Source: JAGVSR01 sp963750715
GTDB lineage: Bacteria; Pseudomonadota; Alphaproteobacteria; Rhizobiales; Hyphomicrobiaceae
DNA length: 64,000 nt
Direction of reading: 5' to 3'
Assembly (NCBI GenBank): GCA_963750715.1
Contig: CAVVRP010000012.1
Coordinates: 1,178,001-1,242,000, forward strand
The notes under the pieces were generated by a model. It had not been told where the DNA came from, did not search any database, and worked only from the letters and a program-made list of their open reading frames with translations. This document shows, piece by piece, positions 47,148 to 55,798 of the stretch. Every line of letters starts with the position of its first letter. Within the stretch, counting starts at the first letter, position 1. The translations under genes were made by a program, and so were the position numbers.

Positions 47148-47432
47148 GCACCACCATCCGGGACCGGCTTGCGAGCCACCCCAAATAGAAGTGCCCTGCG
47201 CTCAGCCAGAGCGGCAGGGCAACGGCGCCGTTATCGTGAGCAAGGCCCGGATTGTCAATTGGAAAAGCAAGCAGATGGCGATAGGTCTATGGCCTGTTCC
47301 CACACTTCGCCGGAGCCGCATTCAGACAGCCGCAGAGTATCACAATCAATGAGCTCGTTCGACAAGCGGCCCGATCGGCGTCCGCCCAAGACCTTTCGGA
47401 AAAGTGGTCCGCATCGAGGCCAAGCGCGCACG
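47070..47432. repeat. Left 363-bp direct repeat of the island
   Basis: Identical to 60847-61209 except for one base (G at 47078, A at 60855), offset 13,777 bp. It covers nearly all of tRNA-Tyr, the tRNA-rlmB intergenic region and the first 84 bases of rlmB. This copy joins the complete tRNA to the integrase. Confidence 0.95.
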
Positions 47433-47510
47433 GGTGCTGGGAACAATGCTGGGAACAAACGGAAGCGAGTTAGGCCCGCAGAGAACGAGCCGGGACCGCA
47501 ACAGACTTAA
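47349..47510 (+). pseudogene. rlmB: 5' fragment of rlmB
   Basis: Starts exactly like the intact rlmB (MSSFDKRPDRRPPKTFRK) for 28 codons, then leaves homology at the end of the direct repeat and runs to a stop at 47510. It is the duplicated 5' end of the methyltransferase gene, left by island insertion. The rlmB promoter region is duplicated with it and reads into the integrase. Confidence 0.8.
47434..47457 (+). repeat. Inner repeat of the island, left copy
   Basis: gtgctgggaacaatgctggg followed by aaca occurs here and, with one base changed, at 60761-60784. Each copy contains the 10-base word tgctgggaac twice. It lies two bases inside the left direct repeat and may be an integrase arm or core site. 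Confidence 0.55.
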
Positions 47511-48672
47511 CGCCGCCGCCGTCCGGAGCCTGACCGAGCCCGGCCGTCATGGCGATGGCGGCGGGTTGTATCTCGTAGTCAAACCATCCGGCACCAAAAG
47601 CTGGGTCTTCATCTTCCGCTGGAGGGGCCGCCAGCCCGAGATGGGCCTAGGCAGCTTTCATGATGTGTCGCTGGCGGAAGCCCGGAGACAGGCTCAGCAA
47701 GCCCGTAGCGTGTTGCTCTCGGGCAGGAACCCGATCGACGCCCGACGGACGGAGGCGTCGGCCACGGCGAGCGCACCGACTTTTGGAACTTTTGCCGATC
47801 AGTTGGTCGATGCGCTGAGCCCAGGCTTTCGCAACCCCAAGCACGTCTACCAATGGACCCATACGCTGGGGGACGCCTACTGTCACCGCATCCGAGGCAA
47901 ACTCATCCGGGACATTACGACCGACGAGGTCCTGAGCGTGCTGACGCCCATCTGGACCTCGAAACCGGAAACGGCCTCCAGACTGCGGGGACGCATTGAG
48001 CGGGTGCTTGATGCCGCTCGCACGAAAGGCTTGCGGACGGGCGACAACCCCGCACGTTGGAAGGGCCACCTTGACACGCTCCTTCCACGGCCGCCGAAGC
48101 TTCGCCGTGGGCACCATGCGGCGATGCCGTACATCGATGTCCCGGCGTTCATGACCCAGTTGCGAACGATCCCAACGACGACCGCTATTGCACTCCGGTT
48201 CACGATCCTGACCACGGCTCGTGTTTCGGAGGTGCTGAACGCCAGATGGGAAGAATTGGATCTTGAGTGCCGTTTGTGGACCGTGCCGGCGCACCGGACC
48301 AAGTCATCCCGGGAACATCGGGTCCCGCTGTCGCACGAAGCCCTCGAAATTTTGAAAGTCATTCGCCCGTGTGACCCACCTGTTGACCCACGCAGCCACG
48401 TGTTTCGTTCCAAGATGTTGAACAAGCCGCTCTCGAACATGACTTTTGCCAAACTTTTATGGCGCATGCGATTGGGCCACTACACTCCGCACGGCTTCCG
48501 CTCCAGCTTTCGGGATTGGGCCGGCGAGATGACGACTTATGACCGGGAGACCTGCGAACTGGCTCTAGCGCACAACGTCGGCAATGCGGTTGAACGAGCC
48601 TATCGTCGTTTGGACAGCCTCGAAAAGCGGCGATTGCTCATGCAGGAATGGGCCTTATATTTGAACTCCTAA
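47446..48672 (+). CDS. int: Tyrosine-type site-specific integrase
   Basis: A 408-residue recombinase of the P4/DUF4102 class. The N-terminal arm domain has RDRNRLNAAAVRSLTEPGR and DGGGLYLVVKPSGTKSWVF; the C-terminal catalytic domain has Arg in LTTARVSEVLNARWEELDLE, HGFRSSFRDWAGE (His-x-x-Arg) and the Tyr in VERAYRRLDSLEKRR. It should integrate and excise the island at the tRNA-Tyr/rlmB locus. A GTG start at 47404 is in frame but lies inside the duplicated rlmB sequence, so ATG 47446 is preferred. Confidence 0.92.
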   Translation: MLGTNGSELGPQRTSRDRNRLNAAAVRSLTEPGRHGDGGGLYLVVKPSGTKSWVFIFRWRGRQPEMGLGSFHDVSLAEARRQAQQARSVLLSGRNPIDARRTEASATASAPTFGTFADQLVDALSPGFRNPKHVYQWTHTLGDAYCHRIRGKLIRDITTDEVLSVLTPIWTSKPETASRLRGRIERVLDAARTKGLRTGDNPARWKGHLDTLLPRPPKLRRGHHAAMPYIDVPAFMTQLRTIPTTTAIALRFTILTTARVSEVLNARWEELDLECRLWTVPAHRTKSSREHRVPLSHEALEILKVIRPCDPPVDPRSHVFRSKMLNKPLSNMTFAKLLWRMRLGHYTPHGFRSSFRDWAGEMTTYDRETCELALAHNVGNAVERAYRRLDSLEKRRLLMQEWALYLNS

Positions 48673-48964
48673 GGCCGCTGCCCATCAGCCCCATAGCCTG
48701 CTCCGGACTGGGATGATTTCAATGGCGTGTTCAGCGGAGATTGTTGGTCGCCTTGCTCGCAACATCGGTGCGACAAGTAAAACGGGCCAACAGTGGCGAC
48801 TTCAATTCGTTCGTAACGGCCGGGGCAGGCCGCCCGAGCCCGTATGGCAACTGTTGCGCAACAGCTTGCTCTCCACAGCAGTCTGGCGCCGCATCATGAG
48901 TGAGGAAAAACAAAAACCAGCGGTCCACGACGTGAGTGTGGAGCATGGGGTCAGCCAAAAAACG

Positions 48965-48999
48965 GAAAGCTCCACGCCCTTTCGGACGGGAGCTTTCTC
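48965..48999 (+). terminator. Hairpin, possible terminator
   Basis: GAAAGCTCC (48965-48973) pairs with GGAGCTTTC (48989-48997). No long T-run follows. It lies about 290 bases after the integrase stop in an otherwise empty stretch. Confidence 0.45.
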
Positions 49000-49336
49000 A
49001 CTTACCGAACATCCGCTCTAACCGGACCCCGCATCCGGGCTGTTCGACAAGTCTTCAACGTCTGCCTTGTTACGGGAGTTGTCCAGCCGTTCCGCCTTCA
49101 AATTTGGCGAGCACTCTGCAACGAGATTTGAAACACGTTTCGTGGAACGAAAAACACTGTCGGTTAAGACGCTGGTCTCGCAGGAATGTTCCTGACCAAG
49201 GCATCGGAGATATCTCCCCCAAATCCAACTATGCGAAGGATCACCTTTCCGAGATGCATGGTGGTCCTGATGACCGGCGCTACCGGTTTTGTGGTACATT
49301 TCTCAGTTGGTTAAATGATCAAAAGGTGGAGAAATA
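49000..49336. other. Gap after the integrase region
   Basis: No convincing gene on either strand between the hairpin and 49337. The region from 48673 on is also without a supported gene. The last 20 bases hold the AGGTGGAG ribosome binding site of the next gene. Confidence 0.4.
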
Positions 49337-50011
49337 GTGGAAGCTTCTTCGACGATACTGCCAATTGCAGAACTCATCGCCAAACGGTGCGAAGAACTTG
49401 GGATTAGCAGAGCCGACGTTGTAGAACGTTGCGGCTCTTTGAATGTTCAAAAAGGCCTGAAAAAACTGGAGCAGTTTTGCGACGGTCAGTTGGACGGGCC
49501 TGAGAGGATGATCGAGGCTTTGCACGAGGCGATCAAGGTCTCCGAGGAACAAGTGCAACAAGCCATCGACGCCTCGGAGATTGTGGTCCGTGTCTCCGAG
49601 GAAGCTCGCTGGCGAGCTTCATTTGTCCCGCACGCCATCATCGTCAGGGACACCAATCAAGCGTCCCCAAGCTTTGTAACCGCCTTTGGCAGTGGATATT
49701 TCAATCGTATCGACTTTGACCACCCGAATGACGCAGTCACGTTCTTGAGACAGGCCATCGAAGTTGTAAGCGCCAAGTTAGAATGGAGCAGATCAACTAA
49801 ACTGCCTCCCTACCGGCATCCCACGGGCGTCGTGATTAATTTTACCCCGGATCGTGCAGTGCGTTTAGACCTAGAAGGCAACCCAGTTGAAGCTCTCGAT
49901 CGAGCATACCGGCCAGAAGAGACCCACCTGGAAAATCGGCTGAGGACCCGCTATCTCCGAAAGCTCGGCAGGAATGTTGGCCATCATCGCAACGCTGATC
50001 TGCCGGGATGA
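49337..50011 (+). CDS. Island protein of unknown function
   Basis: A 224-residue soluble protein starting with GTG, preceded by AGGTGGAG. The N-terminal third is helical and may be an HTH-like or helical bundle region (AELIAKRCEELGISRADVVE, then RMIEALHEAIKVSEEQVQQA). The middle and C-terminal part is mixed (SFVPHAIIVRDTNQASPSFV, PTGVVINFTPDRAVRLDLEG). I do not recognise a family. Codon use and length suggest a real cargo gene. Confidence 0.6.
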   Translation: MEASSTILPIAELIAKRCEELGISRADVVERCGSLNVQKGLKKLEQFCDGQLDGPERMIEALHEAIKVSEEQVQQAIDASEIVVRVSEEARWRASFVPHAIIVRDTNQASPSFVTAFGSGYFNRIDFDHPNDAVTFLRQAIEVVSAKLEWSRSTKLPPYRHPTGVVINFTPDRAVRLDLEGNPVEALDRAYRPEETHLENRLRTRYLRKLGRNVGHHRNADLPG

Positions 50012-50209
50012 TAGCCCCACACGGAAGCTTCAACCTGCTTCCAGTGGTTAGCGCCAATAGGGGAAGCCGGATTACATTACCGTCACCCTATTTGGCACTG
50101 CCTGGAAATTGCTGAGTGCTTCTGCCCTGCTCCCATAGAACGGCAAAGAAATCACCGCACAAAGAGATCGGTGGCTTCTCACTGCCAAAGACGCTCAGAC
50201 TTCATCGTC

Positions 50210-50719
50210 TCATGGGTCTACCCACCTCCAATGGGGCGGCGCTCCCTTCGAGCTTTCGAGAGCACCAATTGCCATCTCAAGCTTCAGGGTCAATTTTCCC
50301 ACGATCCAATATTGAGAGCCGGGCATGTCTAAGTGGAGCGTTGTTTCGGTGTCCTCGCCAGTCAGCAGTTGGGCTTTTCCCGCTTCGGTAGGGCGAGTGC
50401 CGGAGTATTCCTGCTGAAGAAACCCGGGTTCAGCAGCCTTCTCTTTTGATGCTCGCACCACGAAAAGCAGAGGACGCCGCTCAACGTTCGTTGCTGCCAC
50501 AGCGCTCAACGTTCCTATGTATCTCGCTTCTCTTTCGCCCTGACTAGGATTGAACGTGCACATCACCGTACGAAGAGATAGTTCTTCGTCAGCGGCTGGA
50601 CGGGTCAACATATCTGGATTGCACAAAAGGCTCCCGACGGGGGCCTGAATCAATCTTCCCGCCGCTGAACAAGGCATCGACAAGGTGCACAAAACCAGCA
50701 TGGCAACTGAACAACGCAA
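50210..50719 (-). CDS. Secreted DUF992-like protein (copy 1)
   Basis: A 169-residue exported protein starting with TTG; signal region RCSVAMLVLCTLSMPCSAAG. The mature part has two spaced Cys (SLLCNPD and RTVMCTFNP), IGTLSAVA, RRPLLFVVRASKEKA, GFLQQEYSGT and LDMPGSQYWIVGKLTLKLEM. The layout resembles DUF992 proteins. A clear paralogue lies at 57258-57725; this copy has an 18-residue C-terminal extension (ESSKGAPPHWRWVDP). An ATG at 50701 is possible, but alignment with the paralogue favours 50719. Confidence 0.7.
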   Translation of the reverse strand: MRCSVAMLVLCTLSMPCSAAGRLIQAPVGSLLCNPDMLTRPAADEELSLRTVMCTFNPSQGEREARYIGTLSAVAATNVERRPLLFVVRASKEKAAEPGFLQQEYSGTRPTEAGKAQLLTGEDTETTLHLDMPGSQYWIVGKLTLKLEMAIGALESSKGAPPHWRWVDP

Positions 50720-50878
50720 GACACTTGGCTCCGTCGAGGCCCAGCGCCTTAAACTCAGAGCAGGCTTGGATGTTCCGCCCAGTTTACGTTTGCTGATTTA
50801 TGCTCGGATTGAAAAATTCCAAACTAACATATTGAAAAGGCTGGACAGTCTGTTCCTGACCGACTTATAATTATTATT

Positions 50879-50995
50879 CGTCAGTCCCCACTGCTTACCC
50901 CGCTGAGCGGGTCTGGCGAGACGACGGCAATCATCGCCCTCTCGGTTGCCGACATTAGTGGGCAGGTGTGGTCGGTGCGATTACGCCTGCCCCGG
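50879..50995 (+). repeat. Structured repeat, diverged copy D
   Basis: Contains the conserved box ctgcttaccccgc (50891-50903), a GACG arm near 50930 and the P3 hairpin GGCAGGTGT (50961-50969) with ACGCCTGCC (50983-50991). Loop ggtcggtgcgatt resembles the other copies. A terminator-like hairpin follows at 51008. The 5' AT-rich leader of the other copies is not recognisable. Confidence 0.55.
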
Positions 50996-51007
50996 TTCCT
51001 GAATAGA

Positions 51008-51043
51008 AAAAGCCCCTCGCCAACTATGGGACGAGAGGCTTTT
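51008..51043. terminator. Terminator-like hairpin
   Basis: AAAAGCCCCTCG pairs with CGAGAGGCTTTT with one mismatch; A and T runs on the two sides make it usable from either strand. It lies directly after repeat copy D. Confidence 0.6.
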
Positions 51044-51345
51044 CCCTGCCGAGCACCCTCTGATCCAGCCCCCGCTGCCAGTTCGCTCAAACAAGAGCCT
51101 AACAGTTCCCGGTTGCGATGCTGGGGTCCAGTCAATTGCCCTGTCAGGCAATGTAATATGCCGTGATCGTGCTTAGTTGGTCACATATGGCTGTGGCGAA
51201 GTTCTGCCGACTAAATGTTGAACCTCCCCAAAGAAAAGCCCCCGGATTGAGACCAGTGGCTTTGCGGGAACAGCACGTCAGAACAGGATCGTGACGGCTA
51301 TCCCGCAGGTCAACTGAACGAGCGTCGAGGCTTCAGGGCTCCCCC

Positions 51346-51465
51346 TCAATCAGATCGCATCATGACAGTGATTACAGCGACGATGGCAACCAAGGGGGTC
51401 TCCATTCTCACGCCGAGCTTTGGCTTCCCGTCTTTGGTGTTTGGTTAGCTTGGGCTTCCAGCCAT
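51346..51465 (-). pseudogene. C-terminal remnant of a serine resolvase
   Basis: The minus strand reads GWKPKLTKHQRREAKARREN, then after a shift TPLVAIVAVITVMMRSD. The usual family sequence is GRKPKLT...RRxxGETLxxIAxxYNVSHSTISRL. It is the helix-turn-helix tail of a resolvase, fused to the left edge of structured repeat A. Confidence 0.6.
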
Positions 51466-51469
51466 CCGT

Positions 51470-51740
51470 ACGTCAGACAAAAGATAACTCATTCTACTGA
51501 TGTTTACTGATCTTACGTTCTTATCTTCATGTTTCATCTTAATCATTAGTAATCATTTCATTGATAAACCGAGACATTTATAAATTACCCGTTTTATCAT
51601 CACCATCCGTCCGACGTCTCTCGTTTACCCCAGCAAGTGTCGGGCGAAGATATCGGCACCTCAGAGCAGCAGGTACCGATAGGGGGTGAGGCGGGTGTGG
51701 TTGCTGGAACTTACACCCGCCACGCTCTTTGAACAGAAGA
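51470..51740 (+). repeat. Structured repeat, copy A
   Basis: A roughly 270-base unit: a left edge with gtcagacaaaagataactca, an AT-rich leader ending ttttatcatcacca, stem P1 CGTCCGAC (51608-51615) with GTCGGGCG (51639-51646), stem P2 around tatcggcacct/aggtaccgata, stem P3 GGCGGGTGT (51690-51698) with ACACCCGCC (51713-51721), and tail cacgctctttgaacagaaga. P3 here has C-G where copies B-D have other pairs, a compensatory change. Confidence 0.75.
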
Positions 51741-51989
51741 AGCCTGACCGTTTACTAATTGGACACCTGAGCGGTCACGAAACCGTAACTTCGCCAGCCG
51801 CCTCGCAGGCTTCCACGCTTGGGAAGACCCTCGGGTTTGGAAATTGGCGTGTTGAGCCATCTGAGGCTAGCGTCACCCACATAAACAGAGTTGCGGCGTC
51901 CATTTCATCCCTCTTGGGAGATCACAACGAAGCTGTCAGACGAGAGGCTCCACTACGGGGAACGCAAGACATATTTGTGTCCGTCTTTG

Positions 51990-52262
51990 CAGCCGTCAGC
52001 AGGTCAGACAAAAGAGATGCCGGCTACTTATCGTATGTTTACAGATTGATATTCAGCCTGAGCCTTTGTTAATCAACTATCTGATCGGCCTAGACATTCA
52101 TTAATTGTTCATTTTATCATCAACATTCGTCCGACGCCTCTGCTTAACCCCGCAGACGTGTCGGACGAAAATGCTCGGCAACTGAGCACCCGGTTGCCGG
52201 AGACGGGTGGTGGCAGGTGTGGTTGAGGGAAGTACGCCTGCCACGCTCTTTGAACAGAAGAA
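51990..52262 (+). repeat. Structured repeat, copy B
   Basis: Same order as copy A: gtcagcaggtcagacaaaag, AT-rich leader ending ttttatcatcaacat, P1 TTCGTCCGAC (52126-52135) with GTCGGACGAA (52160-52169), box ctgcttaaccccgc, P2 cggcaac/gttgccg, P3 GGCAGGTGT (52212-52220) with ACGCCTGCC (52234-52242, one G-T pair), tail cacgctctttgaacagaaga. P1 is perfect here. Confidence 0.75.
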
Positions 52263-52814
52263 CCATCAGCCCGCTCTAAGAATTGTTCTTGCCTCTCAGG
52301 GCAAAATAGAGGGCGAAAACGGTTTGTCCGAGAACGGCGGATCCAAAAAAAAATCGCAGCACTCAGCGGCAAATTTGGGTCAGCCAAGTTACTCTGAATC
52401 ACGCCATTCCGGCCGATGTGCTGCCAAGCCTTGATATCGTGCTGTGGGCCTCGGCAGGTCGAGGGACCAATAAAGCGCCCCAGCGAATCCACCAGCGAGT
52501 TCTATTGACTTCGAACGTCAAACGGGGGACGCCGATGGCTTATAGCCCGGCCTAAGCCGCTGATCGGCTATGCCAGAATGGCGAATAGGGAGAGCAAGGT
52601 TGTACTCATCACGGCATAGGGCTAGCTGGTAAATCTGCTGCCTATGTGCTACCTAGGGGTTACGGAGAGGGTTTGGGCCTGCCTCTAACCGATTGAAATG
52701 ATTGGTCGGAGCGAGAGGATATGAACCTCCGACCCCAGTCCCCCAGTACGAAAAATTTGACGAGAAGGTTCGGGGCATTTCGCTCCGTTTCTCTCCCGGC
52801 GGCCGACAAAATAG
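52263..52814. other. Gene-poor stretch
   Basis: No supported gene. A short minus-strand remnant AHSTISRL near 52410-52445 is again the end of a resolvase. The rest of the interval gives no recognisable protein. Confidence 0.4.
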
Positions 52815-52950
52815 TCCAGCCTTCAGATCGTGCTGTGACTGGCGTTGTTGCTTTTTCGCTATGGAAACCAATGACTCCCCATTGTCCCGCCTGTTAATTG
52901 CTACTCGTCTTTGGGTGGCTGGTGGGTTCGGGCTTCTGGCCCTCAGCCCT
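52815..52950 (-). pseudogene. C-terminal remnant of a serine resolvase (second)
   Basis: Reads RRVAINRRDNGESLVSIAKK and then, after a shift, a SHSTI-like end on the minus strand. It matches the resolvase tail pattern RRDxGESLxSIAKxYxVSHSTISRL. No catalytic part is present. Confidence 0.55.
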
Positions 52951-53384
52951 TGACGAAAGCGTTGACCGAGATCAAGTTTATAAATGGTGCCAAGCCTAAT
53001 CCGCCAAGCACCAGCATCAAGAGGCGGACCCCAAGGGTCCGAGCCAACCTGCCTCTCCCGGCAAGGTGGAATTTGCAATCTGCGGGATGCGGCTACAAAA
53101 GTAGCAATCAAGAGGGAGAAAAGGTGGTCCTCCGTCAGTTCGACTGGAGGACCACCGATGCCTGACTCTCAGTAACCCGTATTGGCCATAAAGCCTCTGG
53201 TTGTCGGATGGGGTAAGGAACTTGGCCTGAGCCCCACTCAGGTGATCCAACTACACTCCCGACAGGTGCCGTCCCGTTTGACCTGAAGGGGAACCCACTC
53301 AAGGTTTTTTGATGAGAGTCCAATCCTCGGGCCGGAAATCGGAGGGCGACCCATCACGCAGGGGCAACTTGGAACAATCTTTCA
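52951..53384. other. Gene-poor stretch
   Basis: About 430 bases without a supported gene; only short open frames with no domain and no ribosome binding site. Confidence 0.4.
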
Positions 53385-53600
53385 ATAATGCCTAGCCTTT
53401 CGGGCATCCAGCCATCAGGTGGTCAAGCAAAAAGTAGTTAATTTCAAAGATGTTACGCTCACATCTTTATGTTTACCCGGCGTTCGTAGTAGCCAACTTC
53501 TTGATAATCAAAACTATTATTCAATTTCTGATTTTTGTCGTTAACATTCATTTGAGCAACCGACATTGATCCAGTATTTCACAGTGCGAAAAATATATCA
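53385..53600 (+). repeat. Structured repeat, partial copy E (leader only)
   Basis: Shares the left edge (ggcatccagccatcaggtgg, then tcaagcaaaaag) and the AT-rich leader (ctttatgtttaccc, acttcttgataat, attattcaat, taacattcattt) with copy C, but loses similarity where P1 should begin. The hairpin core is missing. Confidence 0.5.
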
Positions 53601-53683
53601 TTCGGCGGGTTTACGACTAAAAACGGTCAGACGGCTTTGCGAAGGTGCGTGGGAGGTCCTGTCGCCACAACGGAGTGTTGACT

Positions 53684-53947
53684 ATGGAGAAGAAGCAGCA
53701 TTCAAACTGCCTCAGTGAAGAATCAGACTGCCTCAGCGAAGACAAGAGACTGTACTTCACGCTCTACCTGCTTCGGCATTGTCTGGCAGAGATAATGGGC
53801 GGTTTGGACTCTGGGCAAATGTCTCACAACCAAGCCTTCGTCGAAGCCAGCAGCCTTCTTCGTTTGGCGATGGAAGTGATGTCCGGGAATGATAGGCCGG
53901 AATCAGTTTTGAGACTTCGACCCGAAGTACGACTAAGCCAGCCTTGA
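53684..53947 (+). CDS. Small island protein of unknown function
   Basis: An 87-residue soluble protein. CGGAGTG lies 8 bases before the ATG. A duplicated CLSEESD/CLSEDK motif opens the protein; the middle is helical (LYFTLYLLRHCLAEIMGGLD, EASSLLRLAMEVMSG). No family recognised. Its end overlaps the antisense resolvase remnant. Confidence 0.5.
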   Translation: MEKKQHSNCLSEESDCLSEDKRLYFTLYLLRHCLAEIMGGLDSGQMSHNQAFVEASSLLRLAMEVMSGNDRPESVLRLRPEVRLSQP

Positions 53948-54070
53948 TGTCGTGCTGTGGCTCACCTTGTAAGACCTAGCAATCGCCACCAACGTCTCCC
54001 CGTCTCACGTCTAGCAATGGCTTCACGTCTTTGATGGTTGGTCTACTTGGCATTCTAGCCGTCAGCAGGT
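53933..54070 (-). pseudogene. C-terminal remnant of a serine resolvase (third)
   Basis: The minus strand gives TNHQRREAIARRETG and, after a one-base shift, TLVAIARSYKVSHSTTSRLA and a stop. This is a clear resolvase helix-turn-helix tail. It abuts structured repeat copy C as the first remnant abuts copy A. Confidence 0.7.
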
Positions 54071-54335
54071 CAGACAAAAGATAACTCATTTCAGCGATCT
54101 TATGCTCGCAACTTTATGCTGAACCAGAGCCTGTAGTAACCAATTTCTTGATAAGACTAGACATTATTCAATTGCCCATTTTATCATCAACATTCGTCCG
54201 ACGCCTCTGCTTTACCCCCGCCGAAGTGTCGGGCGAAAATGCTCGGCACCTCAGCAGCGGTTGCCGAAAGGGGTGGGGCAGGTGTGGTTAACGGAATTAC
54301 ACCTGCCACGCTCTTTGAACAGATGAAGTCAGGCC
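54060..54335 (+). repeat. Structured repeat, copy C
   Basis: Left edge gtcagcaggtcagacaaaag, leader with cttgataagactagacatta and ttttatcatcaacat, P1 TTCGTCCGAC (54193-54202) with GTCGGGCGAA (54228-54237, one G-T pair), box ctgctttacccccgc, P2 cggcacc/ggttgccg, P3 GGCAGGTGT (54277-54285) with ACACCTGCC (54299-54307), loop ggttaacggaatt, tail cacgctctttgaacagatga. After the tail it stays similar to copy A for about 50 bases (ccgtttacta, gtcacgaaaccgta). Confidence 0.75.
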
Positions 54336-54451
54336 GTTTACTATTTGGACGACTATTTTCTGTGCGTCACGAAACCGTAGCAAGGCTTTGTAAGTATTGT
54401 ATGTGCTGCCCCGTCCCTCCAAGGCACTCCCCCGTGCCGCTATGGGCAGCC

Positions 54452-54510
54452 GTGAGCCCTGAAGTTCTCCCCCCGTCTACATCAGCTTTAGGGCTCACAC
54501 CCTTTTCTTT
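54452..54510 (+). terminator. Rho-independent-type terminator
   Basis: GTGAGCCCTGAAG (54452-54464) pairs with CTTTAGGGCTCAC (54486-54498), followed by cccttttctttttatt. It lies downstream of structured repeat C, so a transcript from the repeat could end here. Confidence 0.7.
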
Positions 54511-54589
54511 TTATTCAAACAAACACTTTGCCACTCGGTTTGGTGACGCCGATTAGACGAAGGCTGTTCAATCCTTTTGAGCCAAGCGA

Positions 54590-55357
54590 CTAACTTAGTA
54601 AGAACTTGCCAGCAGCGATCAAAAGCACCACTCCAAGAAGCCGCTGTAGCGTCACGGATGATACCCATCGAACTCCAATTTGGGTTCCGAGCAGGGCACC
54701 AGCCAAAGCAGCAGCAACAAAGAACGGTAGTTCAGGAGGAAGACTCCTTAGTGCGGTGACGTTGCCAGCCAGTGCTGCCGATGAGTTCAGTAGGATGAAT
54801 GGGGCCGTTAGCCCGGAAGCCTGGCGAGCACCGGCCCAGCGGAACAGCAGAAGCAGGGGTGTCAAAAAGATGCCACCTCCCGTGCCTGTCAGACCTGACA
54901 ACATCCCAACAGATGCCCCACTTGCCAGTCCCGGCATCCAAGGAATGTTCGTTACAATGCCCGAACTTTCCTGATCCGTTCGTGGTTGCCAGAGAAACTT
55001 CAACCCGGCAACCAGAAGCACAAGGCCAACAAGTATTCTGTAAGCTGATTCAGAAAGCTGAAATGCTCCACCAATGAATGCCGCAGGGACAGAGCCAAGG
55101 ACGAGTGGAAGGAGTGCCTTCCATGCTAGGTCACGCCCATAGGAGGTCCAGCGAGCCGTTGCGAGTGTGGCGACAAGAATGTTTAGGGTAAGTGCCGTAG
55201 GCTTCATCACATCCGGGGGCAGGCCCATCAAAGCCATGGCAGCTATGTAGCCAGAAGCCCCGGCATGCCCCACCGATGTGTAGAGCACAGCCGCCCCACA
55301 GATCAGCACGGCCAAAATGGCAATTTCAGCCCCGTTCAAGCCTGTAACTCCCAACAC
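54590..55357 (-). CDS. TauE/SafE-family (TSUP) membrane exporter
   Basis: A 255-residue inner-membrane protein with about eight helices. Family marks are TSVGHAGASGYIAAMALMGL near residue 30 and SVGMLSGLTGTGGGIFLTPL near 155, the two repeats of the TSUP fold, and ALAGALLGTQIGVRW. Members move sulfite, sulfoacetate or other anions; the substrate here is unknown. It starts with GTG at 55357. It is an island cargo gene, convergent with the structured repeat region. Confidence 0.88.
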   Translation of the reverse strand: MLGVTGLNGAEIAILAVLICGAAVLYTSVGHAGASGYIAAMALMGLPPDVMKPTALTLNILVATLATARWTSYGRDLAWKALLPLVLGSVPAAFIGGAFQLSESAYRILVGLVLLVAGLKFLWQPRTDQESSGIVTNIPWMPGLASGASVGMLSGLTGTGGGIFLTPLLLLFRWAGARQASGLTAPFILLNSSAALAGNVTALRSLPPELPFFVAAALAGALLGTQIGVRWVSSVTLQRLLGVVLLIAAGKFLLS

Positions 55358-55379
55358 GGCCTAGCTATTGGGCCCACGT

Positions 55380-55631
55380 CTAGGATTTTTCGGGCGGCAA
55401 AATTTCTTGAGTACAGACTTGGTCGATCAAGTGGCCTCTTCTTAGATCGGTAAGGTGCGCTCGCTTCTCATCGTTTGTTAGGTTTGAACCGATCCCGCTG
55501 ACCATCACGCTCACAAGGGTTCGATCACTCATATCCATCCAATACGAGCGTCGAACGAGCTTGTTATCGCTGTCCCGTACAAACGGACTATCGGGATTTT
55601 CATGGAGATTTGGCTCGTAAAAGCGTGGCAT
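55380..55631 (-). CDS. Small island protein of unknown function
   Basis: An 83-residue soluble protein (MPRFYEPNLHENPDSPFVRD, then WMDMSDRTLVSVMVSG). An upstream in-frame start at 55694 adds a Cys-rich 21 residues and seems less likely. No family recognised. It lies 22 bases upstream of the exporter gene on the same strand. Confidence 0.45.
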   Translation of the reverse strand: MPRFYEPNLHENPDSPFVRDSDNKLVRRSYWMDMSDRTLVSVMVSGIGSNLTNDEKRAHLTDLRRGHLIDQVCTQEILPPEKS

Positions 55632-55798
55632 CGATGCGTCTTCCGATATTGTCGTCGCACAGGAGCTTGGATCACAGTCTAGGGTACCGCACAATCGAGC
55701 TGGGACGCAGCACCAATAAATGCTTTGAAAGCAGAAACCCCCGGCGTTTCAATTGTCTTTGTATTCGTCTGACCCATGACTGGACGATGACGCCTCGA

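Noticed and set aside
48713..49021. 102-codon frame after the integrase
   Set aside because: It runs through a terminator-like hairpin, has no domain, and its sequence looks random.
50685..50870. 61-codon plus-strand frame overlapping the start of the DUF992-like gene
   Set aside because: The homologous region near 57.7 kb does not keep the frame open, so it is probably upstream non-coding sequence.
53645..53683. Upstream start for the 87-residue protein
   Set aside because: The extra residues are Arg/Cys-rich and the ATG at 53684 has the better ribosome binding site.
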